Shown here: positions 54,995-64,000 of the stretch, one piece after another
Layout: each line of letters starts with the position of its first letter
How positions within the stretch are numbered: the stretch's first letter is position 1
From: Pseudocercospora fijiensis CIRAD86
Lineage: Eukaryota > Ascomycota > Dothideomycetes > Mycosphaerellales > Mycosphaerellaceae
Assembly (NCBI RefSeq): GCF_000340215.1
Contig: NW_006921535.1
Coordinates: forward strand, 1,306,483-1,370,482
Length of the DNA stretch: 64,000 bases
Reading direction: 5' to 3'
The notes under the pieces: model-generated
Databases searched by the model: none
Seen by the model: the letters and a program-made list of their open reading frames with translations, nothing else
Told to the model about the DNA's origin: nothing
Program-made: the position numbers and the translations under genes

Positions 54995-57196
54995 ATGGCC
55001 TCGCGAAACTTTGCGCAAGTCGCGCCGACTGCGGCTACGATTGCTTTGAATGCCTACATCTATGGCTACGGAGGCCACTCACTCGTAACGCCTCACGCGG
55101 CTCTGAAACAGCTCTGGTGGACAGATGCCAGGATTGAAGCCAAGGTGACACGAGCTTTCGTCGTCTCCAAGCTGCGAGGCGAGGAGCGAGAGTTTCTTGA
55201 CAAGCCTTTAGCGTTTGGGGAAGGTCTCACAGATGATACTTATATGGAATGGATTCTGGACCGAGCGAAGCGATTCTTCCTCATCTTGACCGAAATTGGC
55301 GTGCCTGACCAGATTTTCGGATGCATTGACGACTCTTGGGACGACGACGATTTGCCTATCCCGCTCGAGAACGTCCGCAGCCTGGAATTGTCTTATGAGA
55401 ACGACGAAGCACTGAACAAGAAGTTTTACGACATGCAATTTGTATACTTACTGCGAGAACTCAAGGAAGGTTCGCACATAGACTATGGACAGAAGGAACA
55501 CATACCCATGGAGCATGTCAATACCCTGCCACCGGCTGTCTGTTTGCAGCCTTACGATCGCGTGCATTTCCCTAATCGGCCGGAAGAGGTCTTCATGCGC
55601 AGGAAGTTCATCTTGAAGGACGCCGAAACTGGCGAGTCGCATTACGACAAGTACTTGCGTGACATTCGAAAAGCCCGAGCATTATCACATGAGCACGTGG
55701 CGAATTGTTGGGCATCATATACCAGCGACCAAGCTGGATTCGTCGTCTCTGATTTTGTTGCCGAACACACCTTGGGCACATTCATCGAACATCGCACACC
55801 CACACAATTTCTTAGAGTGTCGGCGAGAGAGAGGCCGATACTACTGTGCGAATGGATGCATTGTCTGGCCGATGCAGTAGCATCACTACATCATCGAGGC
55901 GTAGCACATACACAGATACGACCATCGAATGTATGGATCACCAAGGAGAACAAGATTGCGTTCGCAGACGTGGGATCGATCAGCACTCTCCAACGAGGCA
56001 AAAAGTCTCCCAAGACCGAAGCCTACGACTACGCCGCACCAGAATCGCATATTTCCAAGCGACCGGTCACGCTGAAATCATCACCACCGCCCATCAGCAG
56101 CATGAACGCCTTCAGCAAGCTCCGAAAAATGAGCGCCATTTCCGTCTCGACCATCAACAGCAACTCCACGAGCGGCTCCTCAAGTGGCGGCAGCACTCGC
56201 AGCAACAGTATATGCGGTCAAACGATCGGAAGTCCGATAATACCCACCGCTTCATCAAACGAATCAGGCCGATCAAACAGCCTCACCACCCTCCAGACAC
56301 CCTCCTCCCCCTCCATCGACGTCCCTCACTCTCCCCGCTCAACGCGAAACTTCTCCCGCCACATCCCATCCCCAACCTCCCAACCCCTACTCATGCCCTC
56401 CTCCCGCCCCACAATCCTCGACCCGGACACCCTCCGCGACCTCCCCACCTCCAGCCCCGAAATGAGCGACATCTGGTCCCTCGCCTGCCTATACCTCGAC
56501 ATTTTAACCTTCATGCTCAAAGGCAAAATCACCGACTTCATAAAATTCCGCTCCTCACGCTCCAGCACCACCGCCACCAGCAGCGACTCCACAACCAAAA
56601 AATCCCATCGCTCCCGCACCGATACATCCTTCCACTCCTCCGACCCGGAAAAACTCTCGGCCTGGATCCTCATGCTCGAAGACGAAAGTCTCAAGCATCC
56701 CGGCGAACAAATCTATCGCTGCGTCCCCGATCTTTTGAGATTGGTGAGGGTGATGATGTCGCAGAATTCTACGCTACGGCCGACGGCTCTTGAGGTCAGG
56801 GATCGGATTTTGGAGATTTTGGTGGGGGAGGGGGGTGTGGAGGTTTTGTGTTGTGGGGGGAGGGAGTGGCCGGGTTTTGATGATGAGAGTTGTGGGAGTG
56901 GGAGTGGGGGGAGGACGAGGAGGAGGAGGAGGGATAGTCCGCAGGAGGGGTTTGGGGGTGGGAGTGGGAGTGGGAGTGGAGTTTTTGGGGTGAGGAGTCG
57001 GAGGAAAGATGAGAGTGAGAGGTGTGTGAGTCGGTTTGATGGGGAGAAGGAGAAGGAGAAGGAGAAGGATGGGAGTGATGGGATTAGTGTGGTTTCTAGG
57101 ACCGAGTCGAGTTTTACTGCGACGATGGAGAGGAGGAGGAGTTCGGCTACGGCGAAGTTGAGTACTTGGAAGACGAGGTTTTTCAATTCGGGATAG
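54995..57196 (+). CDS. Fungal-specific predicted pseudokinase
   Basis: A single exon encodes 733 aa. The N-terminal ~190 residues form an ordered region with W-W-T-D-A-R-I and repeated acidic stretches. A kinase-like fold follows (about 190-360 plus a C-lobe remnant at about 485-615), split by a long Ser-rich insertion. The catalytic loop reads H-T-Q-I-R-P-S-N near 304-311, with Gln where the catalytic Asp of HRD should be. The next motif reads A-D-V-G in place of D-F-G. The P-E-S-H segment and a M-S-D-I-W-S-L-A-C-L-Y-L-D-I helix match kinase subdomains VIII-IX. Phosphotransfer is therefore unlikely; a scaffolding role is inferred. The C-terminus is Gly/Arg/Ser low complexity, and its coding strand becomes very G-rich after 56,730. 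Confidence 0.8.
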   Translation: MASRNFAQVAPTAATIALNAYIYGYGGHSLVTPHAALKQLWWTDARIEAKVTRAFVVSKLRGEEREFLDKPLAFGEGLTDDTYMEWILDRAKRFFLILTEIGVPDQIFGCIDDSWDDDDLPIPLENVRSLELSYENDEALNKKFYDMQFVYLLRELKEGSHIDYGQKEHIPMEHVNTLPPAVCLQPYDRVHFPNRPEEVFMRRKFILKDAETGESHYDKYLRDIRKARALSHEHVANCWASYTSDQAGFVVSDFVAEHTLGTFIEHRTPTQFLRVSARERPILLCEWMHCLADAVASLHHRGVAHTQIRPSNVWITKENKIAFADVGSISTLQRGKKSPKTEAYDYAAPESHISKRPVTLKSSPPPISSMNAFSKLRKMSAISVSTINSNSTSGSSSGGSTRSNSICGQTIGSPIIPTASSNESGRSNSLTTLQTPSSPSIDVPHSPRSTRNFSRHIPSPTSQPLLMPSSRPTILDPDTLRDLPTSSPEMSDIWSLACLYLDILTFMLKGKITDFIKFRSSRSSTTATSSDSTTKKSHRSRTDTSFHSSDPEKLSAWILMLEDESLKHPGEQIYRCVPDLLRLVRVMMSQNSTLRPTALEVRDRILEILVGEGGVEVLCCGGREWPGFDDESCGSGSGGRTRRRRRDSPQEGFGGGSGSGSGVFGVRSRRKDESERCVSRFDGEKEKEKEKDGSDGISVVSRTESSFTATMERRRSSATAKLSTWKTRFFNSG

Positions 57197-58172
57197 CGAT
57201 GAATGAGATATGTGGTATGGTGTGTGATGTATGGCGGATACCCCCTTTTGGTTGGATATGGTTGTTGAGTGAGGATGAGGATGAGGATAAAGGTTTTTGG
57301 TAAAAAGGCTTGGTGCCGCCGTTTGAGTATACTTCTTTTGATATATGTAAATGATTGCTGTTATATGTGTATCAACCCGCACTTTCAAAGTGTTCAACGC
57401 TTATTCTAATCCTAGAATAGCCCAGGTATTGATAACTACTGTGCTAGCAAAACTTTTCGAATCTTCTTCGGTAGGACCATGACATCCTTCCTTGCCGGTC
57501 TCGTCTCGTCCTCGCCATCGATATTTTCGCAGATAAGAAGCTACTAATCAACGATCCTGAAACTCCAATCCGCGTCCATCCCGCCCTTGTACGAAGAGCT
57601 TCCTACGTACGTATCGCTCAGACTGAAAGCCATAGCAGACCTTTTGCTTTCTGATAGAAATGGCCTCTTCCAGTTCGCGGCTTGGGGAAACGAGGTTTCT
57701 GTTCGAACTGCCCGATAGGACTCAGCGATTAGGCAGAGGAACAGAGTGGCTGAGTCAGTGAGCATCGAGAAAAAGCAAGACTGCGACTTAATCGGAATTG
57801 CACAGTCCTCCCAAGCTGTATGGGTGATGTCCAGACTTGTGAGGACATTGATCATCGACGTCGACAAGGGCTTCAAGCTCCAAGCCGAAGTCGAGTTTTA
57901 GATACTGAGGGAGAGGCAGAGGCAGAAACATCTTCGACGATCCAAGTGAATTGGATGTGTTGAGAAGGAAAACCAGCAGATGGGAGAGTTCTTTGCTATT
58001 GGTATCATTCTACAATGGCACATTTACTTTTACACTGTATCCTGCAACCGAGAGCTTGCTCTAGCCATGATGGAGCAGCATGCCTCATTCAATTTTCGCC
58101 AAACGCCGCTGCCATGCATCAAAGGTACAAGCTCGTTGAGAACGCACTCCTAGCTCGTCTTCCTCTCTGGGC
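57197..58172. other. Convergent 3' intergenic region
   Basis: It lies between the stops of the pseudokinase and Mss116 genes. A 110-codon minus-strand ORF (57,544-57,876) is the only candidate and has no recognisable feature, so I do not call it. Confidence 0.45.
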
Positions 58173-60143
58173 TTAGTACGAGTGTGCATCGTTGTACCGA
58201 CGCTGTTCGCGAGGCTCCCGCTGCTGGCGATCGTAGCCAGATCTTCTGCCAGCTCCATATTCACCGAATCGATCTCGTCCTCCATATCTGCCTCCTTGCT
58301 CTCTGTCCCCTTGGGATCTACCTCCGAATGACCGATCCGACTGGCCACCTGTACGTGGTCGGTTATATTCCGTATCTCCAATATTGAGTCCTTGAATTGA
58401 TGTCAGACGAAGTTTCTGAGCAAGCTGGAATGGTACTCGTGGTGGTTCCGAAAGCCCCCAGCCGTATCGGGACAAACGGTTCATCAAGTCTACGACTTGC
58501 TGCTTGCGCGAGAACCAGTTATAGACGCCCAGCTGAGCCAGGTAGACCTTTGCCTTCTCTCCTGTCGGCACATTCTTGATTGCCTTCTGATACATAGCGA
58601 GAACTCTGCCCGCGCTGGCAGGGACGTCAGAGGCTTGAGTCAGGTCCATCTTCGGTATGAGGAGGGTGTCGTCCTTCGTGAGTGGAAGGTCTCGCAGACG
58701 GTCGCGGGCCTCGCCGGCCTCGATGGGGTTAAGGAAGATCCAGCCCTCACCCTCCTTGCCAGCACGGCCAGTACGTCCGATGCGGTGAATGTACTGCTCA
58801 CGACTTGTCGGAAGACCGACTTGAATGACGTGGGTGACATTCGGGAAGTCCATGCCACGTGCTGTGACATCGGAGGAGAGGAGAATTGCGGAAGTAGCCC
58901 TGCGGAACTCATCTGACGCTCTCGTTCTGCCACTCTGACTAAGCTTGGCATGAATCTCCAAGATTTTAGTGGGATGCCATGGGTGAGCACCGTAACCACC
59001 GAACGAGTCTTGCTGCTGTGCTCCTTGCAGAGACAAAAGAGCAGAAGCGGCCAGGGTAACTTCAGCAGTGCTGTTGAAGTACACAATCGCCTTGAATGGC
59101 TTGCCGGTTGTCTTGGAATCATCGATGGCGCGCTGGCAAAGCTCAACGAGCGATGGCACGCAATTCTCGAGACCTTGCAACAGGACAGACCTTTGTGGGA
59201 TTCGTGCATGTGTTGGCTCTTCGTCATCTCTTACGCACTTGACGAAGTTGAAACCAGGCTTCAACGTCTGGCGCACAATGCTGACAACTTCCCGCGGTAC
59301 GGTGGCGGAGAACATGAGTGTTTGGCGATCCTTTTCTGCACGAGTGGGTAGAAGACGCATGATCTCCTGGATGTCTGGCCAGAAACCTTGATCGAGCAGT
59401 CTATCGGCCTCGTCGAACACGAGCGCTGAGAGATCTGGCGCCTCGACCCTAGAGTATGGGTCGGTCAACAGATCCTTCAGACGTCCTGGAGTGGCGATCA
59501 AGACGTGGCAGCCATCGCGCTGAATCGCGCGCAGACCAGCGCTCTTCTGTGTTCCTCCGACAGCTGTCTGAACGATGACTCCCGTGTTCCTGGTCAGCTT
59601 CTTTGCCTCAGCTGCGATCTGCTCGGCCAGTTCTCTCGTTGGCGAAATGACGAGTGCGCGAATGTCGTCAGCGGTCGTTCGTGGTCCGCGGCGTCCGTAG
59701 CCTGAGCCATTGGCAAGCTGTGGGTCGACTTCAATGATGCGCTGAAGGATGGGAAGCAGGAAAGCCAACGTCTTGCCAGTTCCCGTCTTCGCCTGCGCGA
59801 TCACGTCCTGACCCTTCAAGGCCTCGTTGATAGTCTTAGCCTGAACTTCAGTCATGGTATCCAGACCCATGTCTCTGGTGAGTGTGCGCACGACATTGTC
59901 GTGAAGAACGCCGCTCGATCCTAGGTCGGCGAACTTGGTGAGCGGCGTGGTGGAGTCGGAGTCGGTGTCGGTGTATTCTTGGCGGCGGATGGCGGATTGG
60001 TGCAAGCTGCGTATCGCTGGCGCTGATCTCGAGACGGCGAAGCGCGTGGCGTCAATTCGTCGGAAGCATTGCTGCGCTGCGCTGCTTGGAAGAGTTGATG
60101 ATAACTTCTGAAGTGCTGAGCACCTCTGGAAAGCCCTGCGCAT
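58173..60143 (-). CDS. MSS116: Mitochondrial DEAD-box RNA helicase Mss116
   Basis: A single exon encodes 656 aa. Mss116 is an ATP-dependent RNA chaperone for group I/II intron splicing and translation in mitochondria. The first ~55 residues are Arg/Ser/Ala-rich without acids, ending R-S-L-H-Q-S, a typical matrix-targeting presequence. Helicase motifs in order: A-Q-A-K-T-G-T-G-K-T (116-125), P-T-R-E-L-A (168-173), D-E-A-D (244-247), S-A-T (279-281), and then R-G-M-D-F and H-R-I-G-R-T-G-R-A-G in the second RecA domain. A C-terminal extension and an Arg/Gly-rich tail follow, as in yeast Mss116, where the tail tethers RNA. Confidence 0.94.
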   Translation of the reverse strand: MRRAFQRCSALQKLSSTLPSSAAQQCFRRIDATRFAVSRSAPAIRSLHQSAIRRQEYTDTDSDSTTPLTKFADLGSSGVLHDNVVRTLTRDMGLDTMTEVQAKTINEALKGQDVIAQAKTGTGKTLAFLLPILQRIIEVDPQLANGSGYGRRGPRTTADDIRALVISPTRELAEQIAAEAKKLTRNTGVIVQTAVGGTQKSAGLRAIQRDGCHVLIATPGRLKDLLTDPYSRVEAPDLSALVFDEADRLLDQGFWPDIQEIMRLLPTRAEKDRQTLMFSATVPREVVSIVRQTLKPGFNFVKCVRDDEEPTHARIPQRSVLLQGLENCVPSLVELCQRAIDDSKTTGKPFKAIVYFNSTAEVTLAASALLSLQGAQQQDSFGGYGAHPWHPTKILEIHAKLSQSGRTRASDEFRRATSAILLSSDVTARGMDFPNVTHVIQVGLPTSREQYIHRIGRTGRAGKEGEGWIFLNPIEAGEARDRLRDLPLTKDDTLLIPKMDLTQASDVPASAGRVLAMYQKAIKNVPTGEKAKVYLAQLGVYNWFSRKQQVVDLMNRLSRYGWGLSEPPRVPFQLAQKLRLTSIQGLNIGDTEYNRPRTGGQSDRSFGGRSQGDREQGGRYGGRDRFGEYGAGRRSGYDRQQREPREQRRYNDAHSY

Positions 60144-60550
60144 CTTGTTTTGCTGTACAACGTGTCTCCCGGAGCAATGTCAATCAGGTGGAGTTGACTG
60201 TGCGACACTCCAGCAAATACTAATACAACGGCGATGAAAAAAACGCGAGAAGTGATGGTTGTGGGAGTGGAGGAAGATGGTCGTGTCTCCTATCGAACTT
60301 TTTTCCGGCTAAGTTAGCCCTTCGCGCATCCCTGTCAAGTGGCGTCGGCAATGCCAAGCGACTTCTCCGCGACTTCACTCATGCTTAATAAGCTCCAACC
60401 TTCCATCCTCGAGCCCATCTTTTCCTTTACACTGATGTCCTTAGCTTAACGTTGCCCGAATCATCCCATCCAGTGCCATCCAGTAATCTCCATTCGTGTG
60501 TACGCCGTACCCTGCACAATTTCTGGCTGGACTGTTGATGCGAACCATGC
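60144..60550. promoter_or_regulatory. Intergenic region with Mss116 promoter
   Basis: Upstream DNA of MSS116 and downstream DNA of the F-box-like gene, both transcribed leftward. No specific motif was identified. Confidence 0.45.
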
Positions 60551-61352
60551 CTAGCCACACACCATCTCGTTCGTCGCTGCATCAAGCTTGAGGCGAAAGC
60601 ACTTCGCGATCTTGTCCAGGTCGCCGAGTCTCAGACCTTTGAACTCCTCGCGTTCACACATTTGCTTCACTAGGCTTTCTGCCGTTTGGAGCGTCAGATT
60701 GATCTGTGGCAGAATGGCAGATTGCCGGATCCACCAGAAGTAGTTTGGATGCCCTCCGAGCTGGTTCAAGGTAGTGACATTTGGCTTGGGATGGGTCTGG
60801 ATGTCCAGTGTTGCCCAAATCTCTTTCTGGAGCCTGCATCGGCGACTCAATGTTAGTCACTCCTCGGAGGGCAAGTTCAGGGTCAAAGGCGCTTCAATTT
60901 GCTCACCGGCTACTCAGATCGAGATATTCACGAGCACCCTGAGCTTGAGTCTCGGCAAAAATCCTGAACGTGACGTGTCGGAAGACCGCAGCGCTGCCTA
61001 GAATTCGCAGGCACCGCTTTGTACCGCGTTGAAGTCCGAGATTACCAGCATTGCGCCAGGTGTGCGCGTTGAGACAGTTGCTGCCGATGGTGAGAATAAA
61101 GTGACACTCCGAGAAGAGGATCGGCAGCGACTCGGAGCGCATCTGTTTGCATACTAGAGCGATCGGTGGGTACTGGAATTTGGCGAGGCTGTATTTGGGT
61201 GTTGGGTCTCCCGAAAAGGCGTAGGAGTAGATTCTGTTGCGAAGCTCTGCTGGCAGGTCGAGGAATCGAAAGGTTTTGCATGTTGGAGTTGCCTCTTCTT
61301 GGGGCCGTGTTCCCCCGTTGCCCGCCGACAGGCGCGCACTGCGGCGCGCCAT
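60551..61352 (-). CDS. F-box-like (2EXR-type) fungal protein
   Basis: Exons 61,352-60,907 and 60,833-60,551; the 73-bp intron has GTGAGC, TGACTAAC and GCAG signals; 242 aa. The start at 61,352 was chosen because it begins the conserved layout: a basic N-terminus, then F-R-F-L-D-L-P-A-E-L-R-N-R-I-Y at about residues 25-40 and a V-C-K-Q-M-R-S-E segment some 30 residues later. That is the signature of a large expanded family of fungal F-box-like proteins. Upstream in-frame Met codons belong to the leader. The second exon is charged and helical. Partners and targets are unknown. Confidence 0.78.
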
Positions 61353-62567
61353 TTCTGACTTGTGGGCTGGATAGAAAGAATTACGGGGCAAGAGAAAGAC
61401 AAGATGATGGGTGAGAGGTTTGGTTGCTAGGGTAACCCGAAAATCTGTAAGCACGTCCCCAAATTCAGTGCTGGACATCAAGCACAGAAATATTCGCAGC
61501 TTTCCGCAAATGAACGACTGGCGACTGACCTCTTGAGACGCGAATAGCATGGCTGATGATCTCTTCACGAGCTCTTCTTAGGATCGAGACGATCGCATGC
61601 GAATACAAGGCCATAGGTAATTTCACAAGACTTCGTCCATATTGCGGGTGCCGTAAGAGCCACACGCTGCAATATCATCCAATTAGACGAGAAGCCGATC
61701 CATTCGACACACGCAGGATGCTTTGAAGGGCACATCGCCGCAAAAGAGCACTTGCGGCTCCAAGATCCTATCGAATACACAGTATCGCACTTCGTTTCTT
61801 CACCTCTAACTACCCGGACGCCAACTGGACGGACGCCCTGCCCTACATCCAAGCGGAACTCAACAACGCGAGGAACGCATCCACTGGGGAAATCCCGAAC
61901 GTCCTGATCCAGGGTTTCAAGACGAACCTCGACGCCCTGAATCCCCGCTGGCTTCTGATGTAGCGACCATCCTTTAGGACCATGAGCAGAAGCAGTGCCA
62001 CGAGTAAGCCGCTCTTGCCCCCACATTGAATGCAGGTCTCGTTGCGCGCGGCATCCAGATCGCCTCGTCGAGGAACATTGTTAAGCTGAGAGTGGTTTGG
62101 AAGTGGGCAAACAGATGCTCACGGAGCGTTCTGCTTAGCTTGGAGGTCATACTGTGTCGCATTGAATGGCTTTTTAACAGATGCGCGTCGCTTGAGCGGC
62201 GCTATGTGAGTGGGCGCATGAGGAACACCACCCAGTCCAGAAATCTTCTTCCAGCTACTGTCATCCTACTGATGCGGTCCTGGTCCTACCCGCTAGCTAT
62301 TGACTTTTGAGCGGAAATAAGACTTCTTTGTCCGGCTAGGGCGATCACCTAACTTCGCACGCGACCCGCAGAGCTCTGATAAGTGTTCGATCATAAGACA
62401 TTGGGGCACTACCTCCCGTTGTCCACTTGCTCAGCTTCACACGGAAGCGAGCGCCACGGCCTCTCCTGCGAGTAAATGGCATTATCGGCGAGAATTGTCT
62501 GCCTTAGGAACACGGAATCTGCACCGTTTGCTGCCGCACGAGCCATCTCACATGCGAATTCTGTCAC
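61353..62567. other. Intergenic region containing a retroelement fossil
   Basis: It lies between two divergent genes. Apart from the integrase fossil at 61,758-61,965 I see no gene. The minus-strand ORF 61,565-62,026 is antisense to that fossil. Confidence 0.5.
61758..61965 (+). mobile_element. Short un-RIPped gypsy integrase fossil
   Basis: About 68 codons in one frame resemble the C-terminal part of a Ty3/gypsy integrase core, including W-T-D-A-L-P-Y-I-Q-A-E-L-N-N and then A-S-T-G, the segment that follows the catalytic Glu helix. It ends at a TAG (61,963). CA and TG dinucleotides are normal here, so RIP has not acted, unlike in the two large blocks. The surrounding sequence is too worn to extend it. 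Confidence 0.65.
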
Positions 62568-63123
62568 ATGCAAATCTTGCATCATCGCGCTGCTAACCCT
62601 TTAAATAGAACCTGTGACTCCAGATATCAACATCTATATCCACGTCAACATCAACACCCCCTCGACCTGGCGAGCGAGCTCGAGAAGGTCGCACTCTGCG
62701 ATATTGTCAGCAACCTCGTGGCCCAAGAAGTCGCGATCACTTCCGCCCGAAGTAAGTCAAAAGATTTGTATGTAAATCACATGCTAATGTCTTCCAGACT
62801 TCTGGGACGCCGCCTCGACTGCCGCCTCGACTCGTGGTTACGAGCGCTCAGGCCCGGAGATCCGCTATATCTTGAACAAGTGCCATCAAGAAGGCCGCGC
62901 TGTGGCTAATGCCACTCGCTATATCCAAGACAAGATGCGCGTTGGAGGCGGTAAATGCCCGGGTAAAATTTCGGACTACAATGCACCAGGATTCGTTAGC
63001 GAGGATCAGAAAAAGCGCCTGGAGGAGACAGCTAAGGCGGTTGCGCTGATGGACGAGAATGGAGAGGGCAAAGGCTACGAGATGAGTTTTCGTGGGAAAC
63101 AGAACTATTATGCGACGCGGTAG
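62568..63123 (+). CDS. Hypothetical two-exon protein
   Basis: Exons 62,568-62,751 and 62,798-63,123; the 46-bp intron has GTAAGT, a GCTAAT branch and CCAG; 169 aa. The join gives I-T-S-A-R-N-F-W-D-A-A-S. The C-terminal half is charged and Gly/Lys-rich, with no signal peptide or membrane helix. The splice signals are strong, which supports a real gene. The N-terminal ~30 residues from the chosen ATG look less protein-like, so the true start may be elsewhere. I do not recognise the family. Confidence 0.6.
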
Positions 63124-64000
63124 CGACTCAGCGTCACGAGATTGAGATACAGGCGAAGAAGACGAGCTTAGCATGTGACGGCGGGCGCGCCTGTGAAGCG
63201 TGGCAGTAGATCACCTAGCCAGGACCCCTCGAATGAAGACGACGATGACCTTGCCATCCGCGTTTCATACCACCTTTCCGATAATCTATCGTTTAGAATC
63301 CTATTCGACCTGAAACAAGCCTGATATAGGTGAATACGCCTGATAGGTTGCGACAATGCAGTGGAATTTCTTCGCGCTTATATACCCTAAAATTTTGTTG
63401 CTTGGCAACGGTGATGCATATGAAAAGCTTGGCGTTCCGCGTTTACAATCCCTCCCTCCAGCTTCTTGGTCCGCGCTGATCGACTCTGAGGAAGCCGCAC
63501 ATTCTTGTTTGTCTATGCCCCATCATATCGATTCTCGTTGATGAGGATTATGTTCTGCGTGCCCGTCGCCGTTCGGCTCAAATGATATTCCAGAGAACAA
63601 TGCCCCGGAGTGAACAACCGGCAGCGAATGGAATGCGGAGAGGCAGTCTTGGAGCCGAATCGTTGGGCGAGCAAGACTGCAGTCCGTGTTCCGAGAACCG
63701 AAGGATCAATAAGCAGTTGAGCCTATCAAGTTGCCGGTCGCGTCGACGAATGATGTTGGACTTGGTGGAGAGACAGCTGCTGATTCGGAAATAGCTGGTA
63801 GCAAGCATTCCTGCCATACCAGAAATAGAGTTGAGATGCCAAGCCAAGGTGAATGGCAAGGAGGGAGGAAGCAAGCACGCATGTGCACTTCGCTCCTGCA
63901 TGGACCAGAACCAGGGTTGCCGCGTGTGCACCTGCACGTCGTACCGCTCCCGCTCGCATTGAAAGCCGAAGAACAGCCGCTCCCAGGCGATGTGGTAGGC
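63124..64000. other. Terminal intergenic region
   Basis: No gene is supported to the window end. Several short overlapping ORFs on both strands lack features. Confidence 0.45.

Noticed and set aside
56774..57397. A 207-codon minus-strand Pro/Thr-rich ORF
   Set aside because: Antisense of the G-rich 3' end of the pseudokinase gene; repetitive composition explains the open frame.
57544..57876. A 110-codon minus-strand ORF between two convergent genes
   Set aside because: No recognisable feature and no splice partners; support too weak to call a gene.
61565..62026. A 153-codon minus-strand ORF
   Set aside because: It is antisense to the gypsy integrase fossil, which explains the open frame.

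Overview
This window is fungal nuclear DNA, most likely from a filamentous ascomycete (Pezizomycotina), and probably a Dothideomycete of the Capnodiales/Mycosphaerellales type. That assignment is an inference. It rests on short 46-85 bp introns with GT...CTAAC/CTGAC...AG signals, on ascomycete gene families (Crh transglycosylase, Boi, Rtc1, Pkh, Mss116, MARVEL protein), and on two transposon blocks carrying the signature of repeat-induced point mutation (RIP).

Layout. 1-7,690 is a RIP-destroyed block: a Ty3/gypsy chromodomain retrotransposon (plus strand), unresolved repeat DNA, and a PIF/Harbinger transposase relic (minus). 7,690-29,655 is ordinary gene space: a Crh2-type cell-wall transglycosylase, ribosomal protein eS21, a MARVEL membrane protein, a cysteine-ladder protein with an MGCxxS start and a PPxY tail, a Boi1/2 polarity scaffold, an SP-RING protein, the SEA-complex subunit Rtc1 with a duplicated tail, and two convergent hypotheticals. 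29,655-37,300 is a decaying accessory region: a candidate secreted pre-pro-peptide, two tandem cytochrome P450 relics, a gene remnant with six in-frame stops, and an ankyrin fragment running into the next transposon block. 37,300-44,340 is the second RIP block: an unidentified relic ORF, a Tc1/mariner relic, and a MULE with intact boundaries (53-bp TIRs, 9-bp target duplication) inserted in a host ORF. 44,876-64,000 is gene space again: an FAH-family hydrolase with a likely mitochondrial presequence, a disordered protein, a Pkh/PDK1 kinase, a predicted pseudokinase, the mitochondrial helicase Mss116, an F-box-like protein, a short un-RIPped gypsy integrase fossil, and a two-exon hypothetical.

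How the parts fit. The conserved genes are housekeeping and are not an operon or pathway, although Pkh, Boi, Crh2 and possibly the MARVEL protein all act in membrane/cell-wall growth. The secreted peptide candidate and P450 relics sit within about 6 kb of a transposon block, the usual setting of fast-evolving accessory genes in plant-associated fungi. The most interesting leads are the Kex2-type pre-pro-peptide gene (31,827-32,159), the cysteine-ladder protein (14,267-14,939), the Rtc1 tail duplication with mostly silent differences, and the MULE whose two TIRs record RIP directly. All gene models are from sequence reading alone; no similarity search was run.
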